Shown piece after piece: positions 22,301-32,335 of a stretch of 64,000 bases of DNA. Position 1 is the stretch's first letter. Each line of letters starts with the position of its first letter. The notes under the pieces are model-generated. The model saw only the letters and a program-made list of their open reading frames with translations. It had not been told where the DNA came from and did not search any database. The stretch comes from Phoronis australis (Eukaryota; Phoronida; Phoronidae), in assembly GCA_002633005.1 (NCBI GenBank), contig NMRA01000025.1:404300-468299 (forward strand), in the 5' to 3' direction. Position numbers and translations under genes: made by a program.

Positions 22301-25300
22301 AATCATTCATCATGGGAGATCGGCTACAATAAAAGGCAAATGGGGCACTTTTTACATGGCTATATCCGCAACGTCTTCGTAAACTACGGTGTTTTGTCAC
22401 TGCCAGAAATTAAAGCCATTCTACCACCGCCCCCACTTAAACCGACGACGATGTTCCTCAAACTGGATGGAAACAACCCGGTTAATGCGCAATACCCTAT
22501 CAAGTAAGTGGTGTTCGAACGTAATCACTGTAAATTAATGCACTTTGGCATAAGTTTGAATTTGATTATTGTTGCTTTAGTGACTGCGTGACTCATCAGA
22601 TTTGAACTTCACCTGAGTGAAACGATGACATGTTCTAGTGTCGATCAAAATTCTAGGACTGGTATTTCAACTGTTTTATTAGAAAAACAACATTTGTAAA
22701 GTATCGTCTGTCTAGGTTGATACGTGTGTACGTACATACGTTCTGATAGCTATGTTCGTACGAGTCCCCGGCGTAATATACGGATGTCACCACGGCCTGA
22801 TACAACATGTCCTTTATTACTCTGCGCGTGTAAGCGCAGAGTACTGTTGTTAATGGGTTTTCTTCAATTTTATTGTTATTACTCTGCGCGTGTAAGCGCA
22901 GAGTACTGTTGTTCCTGGGTTTTCTTCAACTTTATTCTTATTCTTATTCTTATTCTTATTCTTATTCCGACCAACTTTGAGGCTTAATAACTCCAAATTG
23001 GGTGCAGGTGCGGTCTTTAAATTCAGCATATGACTTTTGACAGTATATAAATTTTAATCATATTCCATATTGCACCGGAAGAGGTCGTTTGGTGCAAAGG
23101 TCATATAATTTTCAAAATGCTACTCCTCCTTCAATTTTGAAGCTATCTTATTCAAATTCGGTGCACAGGTATAAGTCAACATGACAATTTAAAAAATTAC
23201 TTTTCTAAGTAATCGGGTCATCCAATCAGGTGAAGTAGGTCAAAGGTCATTAGGTGCAAACTAAAATTTTGGGCTAGGCCCTTCAAATTGACAAGTCTGA
23301 TTGCCACACATAAAAAAATCGGAATCCAAAGTTTCAGGTCATTTAGTGCAAACATGGGGTCATAAGGTGCATTTTTCTTCTGAAAATTTGATCTTTTCAA
23401 TCAGCAAGTATTCTGATGTGTCAACTGTTAGACAACTGTGATTCTCAGCGTTAAAAACATTTTTCATGGGCTTTGCAATAATTCTCCTAAAGATGCTTAA
23501 ATGCACCGGATAAGGTCAATTAGTGCAAAGGTCATGTAACGTTCAAAATGTTATATCTCTTACGTTTTTCAAGGAATTCTTTTCAATTTCATCACACTGG
23601 TGTTAGTCAACATGCCAATTGAATACCCTACTTTACTTCGCAATAGGCCTAACCAATCAGAAAAAATAGGTCAAAGGTCATTGAGTACAAACTAAAATTT
23701 TGAGCTAGAGACTTCAGAATTACGTATCTGTTTACTAAGTGCAATTGAGTTTGAATTCTAAATTTTCAGGTCATTTGGTGCACCCATGGGGTCATTAGGT
23801 GCATTTTTCTTCTGAAAGTTTGACCACTTCATTCATCTTGTATTCTGAAGTGCTTAAAGTAAAACATCTGTGATTATTAGCATTTACCACACTTTTAATC
23901 GAGTTAACAATTACTCCCTAATTGGGGCCTATAATGCACCGGAAGAGGTCAATTAGTGGAAAGGTCATCAAAAAAGTAATATGTAATTTCTCCTACAATT
24001 TTAAAGAATTCCTTTTCATATTGGTAAACGGGTTGCTTTCAGTAACTTCCCTTAATAATTCCAGTAATACGCACGCGCAGAGTCCGTTATTGTCACGCCG
24101 TGACAATAATCTTTCTAGTTAAACATTGCAACCTCACGGATCTATAGCAAATGTGTTGTACATGTACCTTTAAGTGTCTGGCCTTCGCTTAGTTGCTGAG
24201 TCCGGGGACATGTTCAGTAACAATGATATCTCGATCGCCAAACTCGCATTATATTCATCTTATTGAACGCTCCTCAGTTTAAATCAACGGTCACATTCCG
24301 AAATACTATGTGTTCCGTCGCTCTGGTAATTATCCCCAATGCTGTGCATCCCTTTGACACCTGTTGTCATACTCACCACTATTTACCTTTCTATGTATAA
24401 TGCTTACAAAGTTTTGCTCAGGTGATGGATGAACCGCAGGCTCTGCACCACCTAGAGACCATTCATACTATTTTCGAGTCTGTTTTTGGCACCTGTCTCC
24501 CTATCGGCCAAACATTGGCACTTTGTATGTTCCTGCTGTGAAAATGAAAGAGCATTTCTTTGATGGTGATAACAAATAAAAAGGACTTTCAGACAGTTAG
24601 GACCACTTGTCTCCCTGAGGCAAATATGTTCAGTTTTACTAATGAGTCAATGACACCCTCCTGTTTTAATGGATTTGAAGCAATGTACTCCACCTAGTGG
24701 CCATTCTTATTGTTTTTGAGTTTTTTATTTTGCATTCACATCTCTATCGGTTACATCTCTTTGAGGATTATGAAAATTGGTATATGTGCATGGCTGACAA
24801 TGGTTTTTGATGACTTCGACTACTGTAGCACCCCCTAGTGGCATTTTTTTTCTCAAATGCAGTTGTTTCTCCTAAACCCCTGCAGTATCTGTGTGTACTT
24901 CTTCTAGGAACGTGACGATGGATGGTGGCGACTTTCCGTCGTATTTGACTTAATGACCGCTTTTCTCAATATGTTGGGAGTTTCTAAAGAGATTTTCCTG
25001 GAATTTGAGGTTATCTGGTGATTTCAAGTCGGCAAATTGCTTGAGTGCAAACCAGTACGATGAGTTAATCTACTTAATGTTAATTAACTTTATATTTAAT
25101 TAACTTTCTATTTATTCGGTTTGCTTAGCCAGAAAACTAAGTAAGCGAACGGACGAACCTCCATCAAACACAAAAGAAAATGTTGGATACTTGCTCAGTG
25201 TACATACTTAGCTGCTTTGTTGCACGATAGTGTATGAGAATTTACCAATTACGCTGCCCATAAACCAGAAGGTTTGAGTGATTTCGGAAACTCGGCGACA

Positions 25301-28300
25301 TGACCAACTGGAATGCTTAATAAAACCTGGGCCCAACAAACGAAGGCTGTCTCCGACATATTATGATCAATCGTCTGTTGGCGAACAAACAATGGTAAAT
25401 TGTAGCACCCAAGATTAAAAACCTGTGTTGTCTAGTTTACAGGGCAATACTTCATATGCCTTCATTGATGGTTGCACAGCGCTGTATATGGACGGGAGTG
25501 GTGACTTTGCTGATGTTTTCGCGGTACCCACAATATCATCCCAAAGCTACACAATGGGTGTGTCAGTACGACTGACAAAGAAAAACATTGGTCAATCGCT
25601 TTTTCAGGACTGGAGTGATACCCTACGTCACTTCCGGCTGTTTATTTCCAGTAACAATAGAGTTGTGATGCAAATCCAGAAAAAACATGATGTAAGATTG
25701 CTGTATGTTGCGTCATCTAAGAAAGTGAGAATCAACAAATGGTCCGACATTGCCTTTACAAGAAATTTTGATGACGGGAACTTTGCCTTGTACTTAAATT
25801 CGGTGCTAGTGGGGAATGGAACATCGGGAGCGATGAAGAGTCACGTGCCAAACAACCATACGTCGTGGCAGATTGGTTACAAAAAACTTCCCATGGAGAG
25901 TTTCTTACATGGTTACATCCGTAATGTCTTTGTTACTTACGGGGTTTTGTCAGTGCCGGAAATCCGGGACTTAATGCAACCACCTCCGGTCAAATCGACG
26001 ACAATGTTCCTGAAACTGGACGGCACAGAACCTGAGCACGCACAATATTCCATCGAGTAAGTAGACACAGACAGAGGTGATAGAAAGCATGTTTTCCGCA
26101 AAATGGACAAAAGTTTCACATTTTTCCGTGAAATCGTCACTTTATCGTAAACTTCGAAAAATAGCTTTCAAGAGAACAAAACTAGCTCGACGAATTTCAC
26201 TAAATTGTTAAAACACAGTTTTTGCGAAAGTGAAAGAAAAAATCTCGTAAAACGAGTGTGAAAATCTCAAGTCGCAGTAAAGTTTACTTAGGTTCTAATT
26301 TGTAACCACGTCATCTTTGGCTGAGTTATAACAAAATGTTTAATTTACTCCCCAGGTATTTGTTTTTATTTTGAAAAAAATAATCGAGGATAATTTCCAC
26401 TTTCAAATGGTTTTGTTTTGAATAACAAAGTGGTCGCGTGCATTAATCAACGTTCAAATGTTTCTTTTGAAACACTTTGATCTGACATTACTCCGCTCTA
26501 TCTATTGGTGTGAAACATAGGGTTGGTAAAGAAATGGAAGAATGTGTTTAACTATAAAACTCAAATTCGAAACTGCACAAGTCGGATACCACAACAAAGA
26601 TGCGTCGGCTCCGTTTTGCATATACTTGCGTTGTGCAGTATTCACATGTAACTACTTACAATGTGTTCTGGGCAGGGGCATGTTTTATTAAAATTCGTAA
26701 ATTAACGGCACGTTACGACGTTTTTACAGAGTACAAATGGAGTCGTGTGCCAAAGCTTACAACTGGTCGAAAGACTCTGTTTAAATTTTGTGCAAAATGT
26801 CGTGAACTTATGACACTTAGTGAGTCAATTCTCATTTCGTCAGCTGCTCATACAGTGCAGGTCCACCTGCACGTGTAGTTCCCACGCAGTCCAAGGCAGT
26901 AAAGATACGACATGATCTTGTCAATTTCCCAAAATTTCTTTAAACCTGCACGCCCATATGCTGCCGTAGCAGTAATTCCAAATTTTCATTATTTTTCTAA
27001 AATGAAAAATTTCAACAAAATCTCGAAAAAACAAACCCAAGTTTATTACCATTTCTACTGTTTATAATCACCTCGATAAAAGGTTTGATGATTGTACCGG
27101 CACCATCAGCAAGCCACTCCCAACTTCACTGTGATTCACCATGTCAAGGGATGCCAATGAAACGGAACAGTGAGCTTTCATGCATGAGTTTACAAAAAAA
27201 TGATGATCTGTTAGTCTCAGTTGCGAGATCTCGACTCACCCTATGCCTGTTGAACGGGCAGTTTTACCACAGTTGATGATGTGGTCAGAATAATTTTAAG
27301 CATACTGTTCTGTGTGCCTTATCGTGGCCCCACCTGCACAATGACAAAGTTTTGCGATATTAAGGTACGCTGTGAAAATCGTGTTTTTTCAAGAAATGAC
27401 AATCAGCTATGTTCAAAGCTCCCTTACTGTTACTAACTTGTCTCTAGGCAGAGTTGTTCTTGTGCATTTTAAAGTTTCGCTGAGGGCGCATTCGGTATAG
27501 TTATCTGGCTTGTAATCTATTTAGATGGATCGGCAGAAGTTCTATAATCGCCCACGATGGTAAAAAAGTGGCGACTTTCGACGGTGTCAATGATACTCTG
27601 AAAGTAACGAACAACATACAGGTTACAGAATCAAGCTTTACTATGGGTATCGTCGTCTATATGATAGGCAACATGCAGAAAGACCGCATTCTTCTGGCAG
27701 ACGCTGAAGTAATTGCAACCAGTATTAATACAGACAATAAGTTCTGTGTGAAACTTCGTTCGTCGTCTGGCGACTGTAAGTAAAATGAACTGAAGATGTA
27801 CGTTATGTAGACAAATGAAACTCACGGTCACGCGAAGTATTATCAACCATTACAAGCAAAGCGCGATTAGTTTTTCACGCGAGTTCCTTGGGACTACGAA
27901 AAAGCCCTGCTTTGCGATAAATTATGTAGTGATATTCTCCCGTGTGATTCGAAGCACAACCAAGCACCACTCCATCACCCCTACCTATTTTCACCTCCAC
28001 GCCCACCCTCACCAGCACGTTTAGGAATAACGCTGGCATGAAAACCACGAAAGTGAACCAGGTTCTCACTATCACCGTCATTATCTCTTAAACGGCAACT
28101 GCCACTGCATGTGCAATCTTCACCACCGCTAACCCGAATGTGGTGCTATAAACTTTTGCTGCAAATCGAGGCTGTGCGATTTGAGAACGAAGGGTCAGTG
28201 TCTTGTTCCGTGTTTGCAGACACCTTCTAAGGGGCAATTTACTGCTGTAAAGATGTTGAATTCTTAAACAAAGCACTTGGGAGTTTTAAATTCTAAAAAG

Positions 28301-29092
28301 CGCTTCCGTTCATGAATTGTTGCCGAATGAAAAGACAAAGAGTACATGCAACCAAATAAAGTCTGAAGCGCTTTCTTGAGTCAGTAATGGTTTCAATAAT
28401 CTGGTTGGTAACATTAGGGAATAGCTTGAGACCCGCTTAATGAAGGGAAACATCTTCATTCGACTGTCGTTTTTCTCCAGCTAAACGGGGCGCAATGCAG
28501 CTTTAATTATCTGAACTTATGTATGAAAATATAACGCCGCGTCATTTTACAAGCGCGTCATGCGGCATAAAATTTGAATTCATACATCTCTTTTCACGGG
28601 AGTCATAACTTTTTCATGAGTTCTTGGATGGCTTTCGTTGGTAACAACTTACGGCAAACCCACATGTATCTTCAAGACTCAAAAGATAAGTCGAGCGCCC
28701 CCTAGGTCATCTCTAGGCATTTATTTACATTTCACGAAAAACGTCGCTCTAGTCGGCTAGTGTTGGCTTACGTAGTAAATGATCTATGTGTTTTGTTTGT
28801 AGATCACTTTAACACTCAGTGCAGTAACGAAACTCTACACGAAAACGTTTGGTACCAGCTAGCTTGGACTTGGGATTACCCGACGAAGACTAGCAATCTG
28901 TACGTAAATGGTTCTTTGGTTTCAACGGAGGTGTCTACAATCAACGAAGGCATTGCCTCAAACAAGTCGCCATGGAATATTGCTGGAAGTATCAGTAATA
29001 GAGAACAGTACTTTAAAGGTTTCCTCAAGAATCTGTTTTTTACCTTGGAAATAATTACGCCCGAGGAGTCTACAATTCTTCTTTCCCAATAA
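10025..29092 (+). CDS. secreted PAN + triple LamG protein (six exons)
   Basis: Exons 10025-10340, 14707-14770, 21880-22503, 25436-26056, 27525-27775 and 28803-29092 join in frame to 2166 bp (721 residues and TAA). Order: signal peptide (M1 to about S25, from ATG 10025 in GCAAAATGG; upstream there is only a TTG), PAN/apple domain with the Cys pattern SACSQLC, KC and KTC, then three laminin-G-like (concanavalin-type) domains. Each LamG starts with a strand of LKLDG type at the end of one exon and continues in the next. Exons 3 and 4 are paralogous and both phase 2-2; the third LamG is split over exons 5 and 6. All donors but that of exon 2 are GTAAGT or GTGAGT. There is no transmembrane segment after the signal peptide, so a secreted or matrix adhesion/recognition protein is inferred. 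The exact function is unknown; further small exons could be missed. Confidence 0.75.
10341..12166. other. intron, no other feature seen
   Basis: Lies in the first intron of the PAN/LamG gene. The open frames here (10431-10703, 11100-11297, 11937-12164 minus) have no recognisable domain and I take them as chance. Confidence 0.4.
12167..13487. mobile_element. TTAA-flanked foldback element with THAP remnant
   Basis: TTAA stands at 12167-12170 and 13484-13487. Between them the ends form long inverted repeats, 12171-12451 and 13205-13483 (about 280 bp each, beginning AGGCGAAG). Both arms run into ATGCCACGCTGTTG, the coding start of a THAP domain (MPRCC). TTAA target sites plus a THAP-containing protein are the known marks of Kolobok-type DNA transposons; piggyBac also uses TTAA but has no THAP. 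Because TTTAAAGG is self-overlapping, a TA duplication (Tc1/mariner) cannot be ruled out on the ends alone. It lies in intron 1 of the PAN/LamG gene. Confidence 0.7.
12981..13218 (-). pseudogene. broken THAP zinc-finger domain
   Basis: The minus strand starts ATG-CCA-CGC-TGT-TGC (MPRCC) at 13218. After a frameshift it reads LHRFPKDDTIRRNWLARSS and SGKHFHPSDYDRDMYADL. HRFPKD, the W and the C/S-x-x-HF-x-x-SD(Y/F) end are the THAP signature. The Cys that should pair with the His (C-x-x-HF) is Ser in SSGKHF. The frame ends at KQRLN and a stop. THAP domains are DNA-binding zinc fingers, here likely of a transposase. Confidence 0.65.
13835..13902. mobile_element. 68 bp micro-element, monomer (CATGGGCGGCG)
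   Basis: It begins CATGGGCGGCGCACC and ends GCTGCGCAGCCCATG, and is flanked on both sides by TTCAT. The middle is a G-tract/C-tract hairpin (GGGGGCTGGGGGGCT / AGCCCCC). The same unit occurs twice over as a dimer at 41524-41669 and 59601-59744. Confidence 0.7.
14350..14575 (+). repeat. tRNA-derived SINE, copy 1
   Basis: GTGGGTTCGATTGCCTC resembles a pol III box B. The tail (CATGGTTCCAAGTGACCAGTG ... CAAACCGCCTGCAAAT) matches 40980-41080 over about 110 bp. Box A is poor in this copy. The limits are approximate. Confidence 0.5.
14707..14770 (+). CDS. candidate exon 2: linker and first LamG strand
   Basis: The acceptor TTACCTTTTCAG precedes it; entry phase 1 fits exon 1 and exit phase 2 fits exon 3. 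It reads VDDLKLAMNGLQKRHYKYTAG, which lines up with the end of exons 3 and 4 (MFLKLDG...), the first strand of the next LamG. The donor GTATTG is weak, so this is a good candidate, not a certainty. Confidence 0.5.
14771..16559. other. intron; short motif cluster
   Basis: No gene seen. It contains the four-copy motif cluster at 15776-15907. Confidence 0.4.
15776..15907 (+). repeat. four spaced copies of TTCAGTCCATCGAA
   Basis: The identical 14-mer TTCAGTCCATCGAA starts at 15776, 15812, 15854 and 15894 (36, 42 and 40 bp apart). The spacers differ from each other. Either a decayed minisatellite or a cluster of binding sites. Confidence 0.8.
16560..17345 (+). repeat. dispersed repeat, copy 1 (inverted to 49.4-50.5 kb)
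   Basis: Matches the reverse complement of about 49400-50530 in order along the whole segment, for example CAGTTAACTGAAATTGAG, ACCAAGAAAGCAGAATTGAT, GTTAATATTCTTG, CTGGTTCGTGTAGAAAG and the GTCCGCCGCxTGAAT end. Here the TTGTTAGTCCC unit occurs once; in the other copy it is a nine-unit minisatellite. No coding frame seen, so it is a non-coding element or a segmental duplication. Confidence 0.75.
17346..20372. other. no gene seen
   Basis: Intron of the PAN/LamG gene. GT and AG splice-like pairs occur (AAAGGTAAGG near 17510, CCCACAG near 19039, ACACAAGTAAGC near 19185) and could belong to a non-coding transcript, but nothing codes. 17323-17390 is a degenerate inverted match to 20884-20943 (GGGGCTATTCGGAAAAT ... 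CTAGTGGTGAT). Confidence 0.35.
20373..20433. repeat. 25 bp inverted repeat with 11 bp loop
   Basis: Arms 20373-20397 and 20409-20433 pair with a single mismatch (AGGCAATGACCATCGCCTCT... against its complement). It would fold as a strong hairpin in DNA or RNA. Not a terminator context; function unknown. Confidence 0.8.
20614..20843 (-). CDS. candidate first exon of a secreted protein, frameshifted
   Basis: ATG at 20843 opens MELLSKYVVALSLITANF, a signal-peptide-like start, but this frame stops soon. In the +1 frame the same hydrophobic stretch reads ASLLLISVVQVFDRWPQ and continues as RPKVTIFVDNCGQKGQ, CVNAEAPRVLYDYAVPFGDY, TTLL and a clean donor (GTAAGT, at 20613). One base shift joins both. 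Either an assembly error or a decayed gene. Two Cys and the charged, ordered composition suggest a real extracellular domain, but I do not recognise it. It lies inside an intron of the PAN/LamG gene, on the opposite strand; no downstream exon was found. Confidence 0.35.
21088..21250 (-). mobile_element. MITE fragment, CATGCGCGCACCCA family
   Basis: CATGCGCGCACCCAGCCTTC, then GGCTCGAA, GTGGACCTTTTG and GGACTAAAAA, matches the reverse complement of the right part of the complete element at 32336-32587. The other end is not found before the ambiguous base at 21251. Confidence 0.6.
21251..21251. other. ambiguous base (n)
   Basis: Single undetermined base in the given sequence, next to the end of the MITE fragment. 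Confidence 0.95.
21491..21838 (+). repeat. 50 bp minisatellite, about seven copies
   Basis: GAAAATGTGGTTAGTCA recurs at 21491, 21541, 21591, 21641, 21691, 21741 and about 21794, that is every 50 bp, with one 3 bp insertion in the last interval. It ends about 40 bp before the acceptor of LamG exon 3. Confidence 0.9.
21880..22503 (+). CDS. exon 3: first LamG domain
   Basis: Acceptor TACTTTTAG, donor GTAAGTGG, 624 bp, phase 2-2. Key blocks are FIDGCMALYLDGSGD, SYTLGASIRLA, NKWYDIAFSRNVDTG, YALYVNSLQVANG and GYIRNVFVNYGVLS, typical of LamG-like jelly rolls. It ends with a Pro run and MFLKLDGNNPVNAQYPI, which starts the next domain. An alternative acceptor (CAAG at 21887) would give phase 1. The paralogous exon 4 favours the one used here. 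Confidence 0.82.
22819..24083. mobile_element. 1.2 kb non-coding element with ACTCTGCGCGTG ends
   Basis: The left end ACTCTGCGCGTG occurs at 22819 and again at 22881 (a ~62 bp duplication of the first part); the right end is CACGCGCAGAGT at 24072-24083, an exact inverted copy. The left end itself forms a hairpin (ACTCTGCGC-GTGTAA-GCGCAGAGT). Inside, units starting GCACCGGA(A/T) at 23072, 23503 and 23936 show a ~430 bp period. A second copy starts at 63202. No coding frame, so a non-autonomous DNA transposon is inferred. Confidence 0.65.
22932..22967 (+). repeat. (TTATTC)n microsatellite
   Basis: About six copies of TTATTC near the left end of the 1.2 kb element. The 63 kb copy has a TTC/TTATTC variant at the same place. 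Confidence 0.85.
24420..24910 (+). repeat. CTAGTGGC tandem-family block, short
   Basis: Carries CCACCTAGTGGCCATT, TATCGGCCAAACATTGG-type and GACTTCGACTACTGTAG segments in the same order as 36060-37510, so it is a shorter block of the same family. It follows the 1.2 kb element by about 340 bp. No coding. Confidence 0.65.
25436..26056 (+). CDS. exon 4: second LamG domain
   Basis: A paralogue of exon 3 along its whole length: FIDGCTALYMDGSGDFADV, SYTMGVSVRL, NKWSDIAFTRNFDDGNFALYLNS, GYIRNVFVTYGVLSVPEI, MFLKLDG. Acceptor TTGTCTAG, donor GTAAGTAG, 621 bp, phase 2-2. The tandem exon pair shows duplication of an exon module that can be copied without breaking the frame. Confidence 0.82.
26057..27524. 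other. intron, no other feature seen
   Basis: Fourth intron of the PAN/LamG gene. The open frame 26600-26878 has no recognised domain. Confidence 0.4.
27525..27775 (+). CDS. exon 5: first half of third LamG
   Basis: The acceptor AATCTATTTAG is entered in phase 2 and matches exon 4. It encodes VATFDGVNDTLKVTNN and SSFTMGIVVYMIGN, then KFCVKLRSSSGD. The donor GTAAGTAA leaves phase 1, which matches exon 6. It is more divergent than the first two LamG units. Confidence 0.75.
28732..28786 (+). repeat. short dispersed repeat next to exon 6
   Basis: TTCACGAAAAACGTCGCTCT ... GTTGGCTTACGTAGTAAA matches 38663-38722, with a weaker relative near 35281. It ends about 16 bp before the acceptor of the last PAN/LamG exon. 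Confidence 0.6.
28803..29092 (+). CDS. exon 6: second half of third LamG and stop
   Basis: Acceptor TTTTGTTTGTAG. It encodes HENVWYQLAWTWDYPTKTSN, LYVNGSLVSTEV, SPWNIAGSISNREQYFKGFL and KNLFFTLEIITPEES, the second sheet of a LamG fold, and ends at TAA 29090. A dispersed repeat (28732-28786) abuts the acceptor. No polyadenylation signal is obvious in the next 300 bp. Confidence 0.75.
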
Positions 29093-30233
29093 TTCACAGC
29101 TGAATCAAACTTTTAACGTTCACCAGACACAGTAATGAGAAACGCTGTTGTGACATGTATTGTCGAAGTCAACCCATATTGTAGCTTGGATTACAATATG
29201 CATACATGCTACGTGCGACAATTCATGCTGTCACTATCTACAAATATTGTTGCCGTAGTCTAGGTGCCAAAAAGTTGACTTTGCAATGTTGTTTACTGTA
29301 AAGTTTTCTTTTGGAAATTTATTATTCGTTGCTAGGAGAACAAAATTAACTTGGTTGCACTATGTGCAACTTTGAGCATTTTTTATAATTCAAGATGGCG
29401 GCATCTTGAATTTCGCCTAATTTCCACACTCTGAACATGAAACCCTGTAGGATCCTGCAATTTATGGTTTCTAATGTTTTTTGGGACGGAGAGTCCATTT
29501 TTGATATTGTTTATGGATGCAAGGTCAAAGTCAAGGTCAAATGAAACAAGGAAAATTCATCTCTTTTGCGCAACGAAATGTTAAATTTATGGGTAATGCG
29601 GAATTATCATTTCTGTGATTCTATTATATAAAGAATAAGGGATAGCTAAATACTGAAGTAAGATATTCTCCCAACATCTCAATAACTAGTATAAAATATT
29701 GTTGTACCAGACCTAGGCATGCCGCTTAGGAAGTCCTTCGCACTGATCACCTTGGACCATCTTTATGCTTTATTAGTTGATACAGGGCTAAATATCTAGG
29801 GACTTGACTCAGGCGACCATAAGTTTGCCCCGAGTGACTCGAGAACACAACCTTTCGTAGAGGAAGGACACTAAGCCACACTTCCTCCTCATATAGTGAA
29901 TAGAGGTATGTGTATAGATTACGCGTAATCCGTGCAGGTTACATATACGTAAACTAGGATGGGCACTGTTACTAATCCAGGGAAAACTCATAAACTATTA
30001 CTTGTGGAACTTATTATAAAAAATAAAGTTCCCAACTTTGCAAAGCCGCCTGTCTTCTTCTACTCAGGATTGATGACTAACTGGTTCTCGAGAAAATTTC
30101 ACCACCCCATGCGTCGATGTTCATGGAGAACAGTTTCAAGGTTACTGGACCACGAGTCAGTGACTGCGATAAGTTCAATTTGACTCCTCCGTGTCTACTC
30201 AGAGGAGGGTTATTGGCGTCTCTGACAGCTCGT

Positions 30234-31320
30234 TCAAACCAAGAACGTTTCTTTGCCCAGTACCCTCACGTCTTGTGACCTCTCATGTTGGCGGCACTTG
30301 TCCGAAATACTACCATTCCACTTGTCCATTTGAGTCTTGACGTCTACTGGCATATTAGACGTCCCATAAATCAAGAGTTCGGAGACGTCAGTGTTGTCAC
30401 AAGTGATTATGATGATGTGGGTGCCTTCTTCCATCACTTTCAACATTTACCAATACAACGTCTGCTTCACGATGTGTAATTACACAGTGGCTCTCCTTGA
30501 CTCACTCGATGTTGGAACAGAAGGGAATAGCTTCATGCACATAAAAGGTTGTTTAACATAGCGTTTTTAATTATAGAATAGTTTAGCGGCAAAAGGGATG
30601 TTTAGGAACAGGGGTTAGCATGAGTTCCTCAACTTTTCCTCATGTTATCGCCTCATGGTCCTTTGTGTAGGCATCTTCGAGGTCATATTTTTCAGCAAAG
30701 CGAATAATTGTTTCACAAACGAGAGGATAGGTGGCTAGTAGAGTGTCGGGGCTTTACCCAAATCTCCAACCAACACCACCTTCGGAGCAGAATTATCTGG
30801 GGCATAATGCGATCGAAGAGATTTGACCAAAATGACTTTGTCACCCTTCCTCAGACTGCCGTATTTGCCGATCTGGGCTATAGGGAGTGGACTCAATAAG
30901 TACATACTGAAAGATATCAGCTATTTTAATGTTACAGTGCTGTCTTACGACAAACAGGCAACGGAACAGCGTCTCAATACCATGTCCTTCCCTCGACAGT
31001 ACAGACTTCTTCAGCAATTCCAGCATTTTGACTTTTTTCTTAATTGCTTTGTAACATTCACTGCTTACCAAAACTAAAAATCTGACTGCTCTGTTCATGC
31101 CCAGTGGTCAGCCTGTATTTCTGGAATTTACTCGGCGATTGCAGAAGTTATGGTAATATGACAGCTGGTCAGTGAACGGGTGTTTGTACTTCTCTATCTC
31201 CTCTGCAATCTTTCTCTAGTCATCCTCCTCCAGGTCCGCTACTCCCTTCTTGTACTTAGTCTTTTTCCTGTCGTCCACTACGTGACTTTTGCTCTTCACC
31301 ACCTTCATTCCACATAACTT
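30234..31320 (-). pseudogene. unidentified decayed coding sequence
   Basis: On the minus strand, broken frames read in order from high to low coordinates: EIEKYKHPFTDQLSYYHNFC, MNRAVRFLVLVSSECYKAIK, APDNSAPKVVLVGDLGKAP, YPLVCETIIRFAEKYDLEDA and VMEEGTHIIIITCDNTDVSE. Codon-like composition and word order look like one protein cut by several shifts and stops. I do not recognise the family. It sits inside the inverted-end segment 29.3-32.8 kb, so it may be that element's own gene. Confidence 0.35.
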
Positions 31321-32335
31321 ATGTTCTCCATGGTAGGATCAAGGTGCGCACACCCACTGAAACTCTTTAACCACATGACCACTTAATTGGTCGGCTCTCA
31401 TTAAAATACTCCTTATAACCCCAGAAACTTTTACTCCTTTGATATACGGTAAGCCTGTTCTTAGAATAGGTCAACAGGTACTACAGTCTTGTCATCCACG
31501 TGTGCAGCTTCGAGTGGAACTTTTTGACTTTATTGGACAGGTGTTCTACCCACAGCAAACTTCAAAATAAACTTCGAAAGAACTCTGTCACGCTGCTAAA
31601 CTTGGTATAAACTTCTTGCCAGAAATGTTTGGCACCTTAGTTGAATGCTTATCGCACTTTTGTCGAAGTTTTCTCGTAGTTTAGGTTGACGTTATTGCGC
31701 TTAGTCGTTTATTGTTTATTTATGAATGAAGTTACGTGCAAATTGTGAAAGTTAAGACAACGTACATGGAGGCGCTATTGTATTCTAGGCCAAAATAATT
31801 TCCACGTCGTTTCATTTATTTTGAAGACTGCTACACCAGCGCACAATTATGGTGACCTGCTACGAAGAAACAAGTCTCCTTAAGACAGGGTCGTTGAAGG
31901 ACCATCTTTAGGTAAACCACCAGCTCTTCATAAGACGTGGCCCCATTTGAGTAGACATGGAGTTACATCATGGCTGTGATAAGATTGTAAACCTACAGAG
32001 CATCGGTTCTAACCCTACCGTTGACCACGGGAGTGTAACAGGTTAATACTCCGATGGCCCATGCCACCACTCCGAAAAAAACAGCTACTTCGAACGTCGT
32101 GTACTAAGAAAAAACACCGTTACTACGACTTTTTACTCGATCTTCCTAAGTTTTCTCAAAATTTCACTAATGGTTTATTAATTTGTTACTAACTAACAAA
32201 ATACCCAAACAAAAATAAATTTGGACATTGAAGTCCAATGACATTTCTGCCATTATTACTGTCTTTGTAGTTAACAACTCTTGTATCATATCTTCTTTGA
32301 AGTTCACTTGATCGAGAGAAAATGTATCATATTAC

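Noticed and set aside
31480-31730. Minus-strand words (FIPSLAA, WVEHLSNKVKKFHSK) as a known transposase
   Set aside because: The match to any family is too weak by eye; left within the unidentified 3.5 kb segment.
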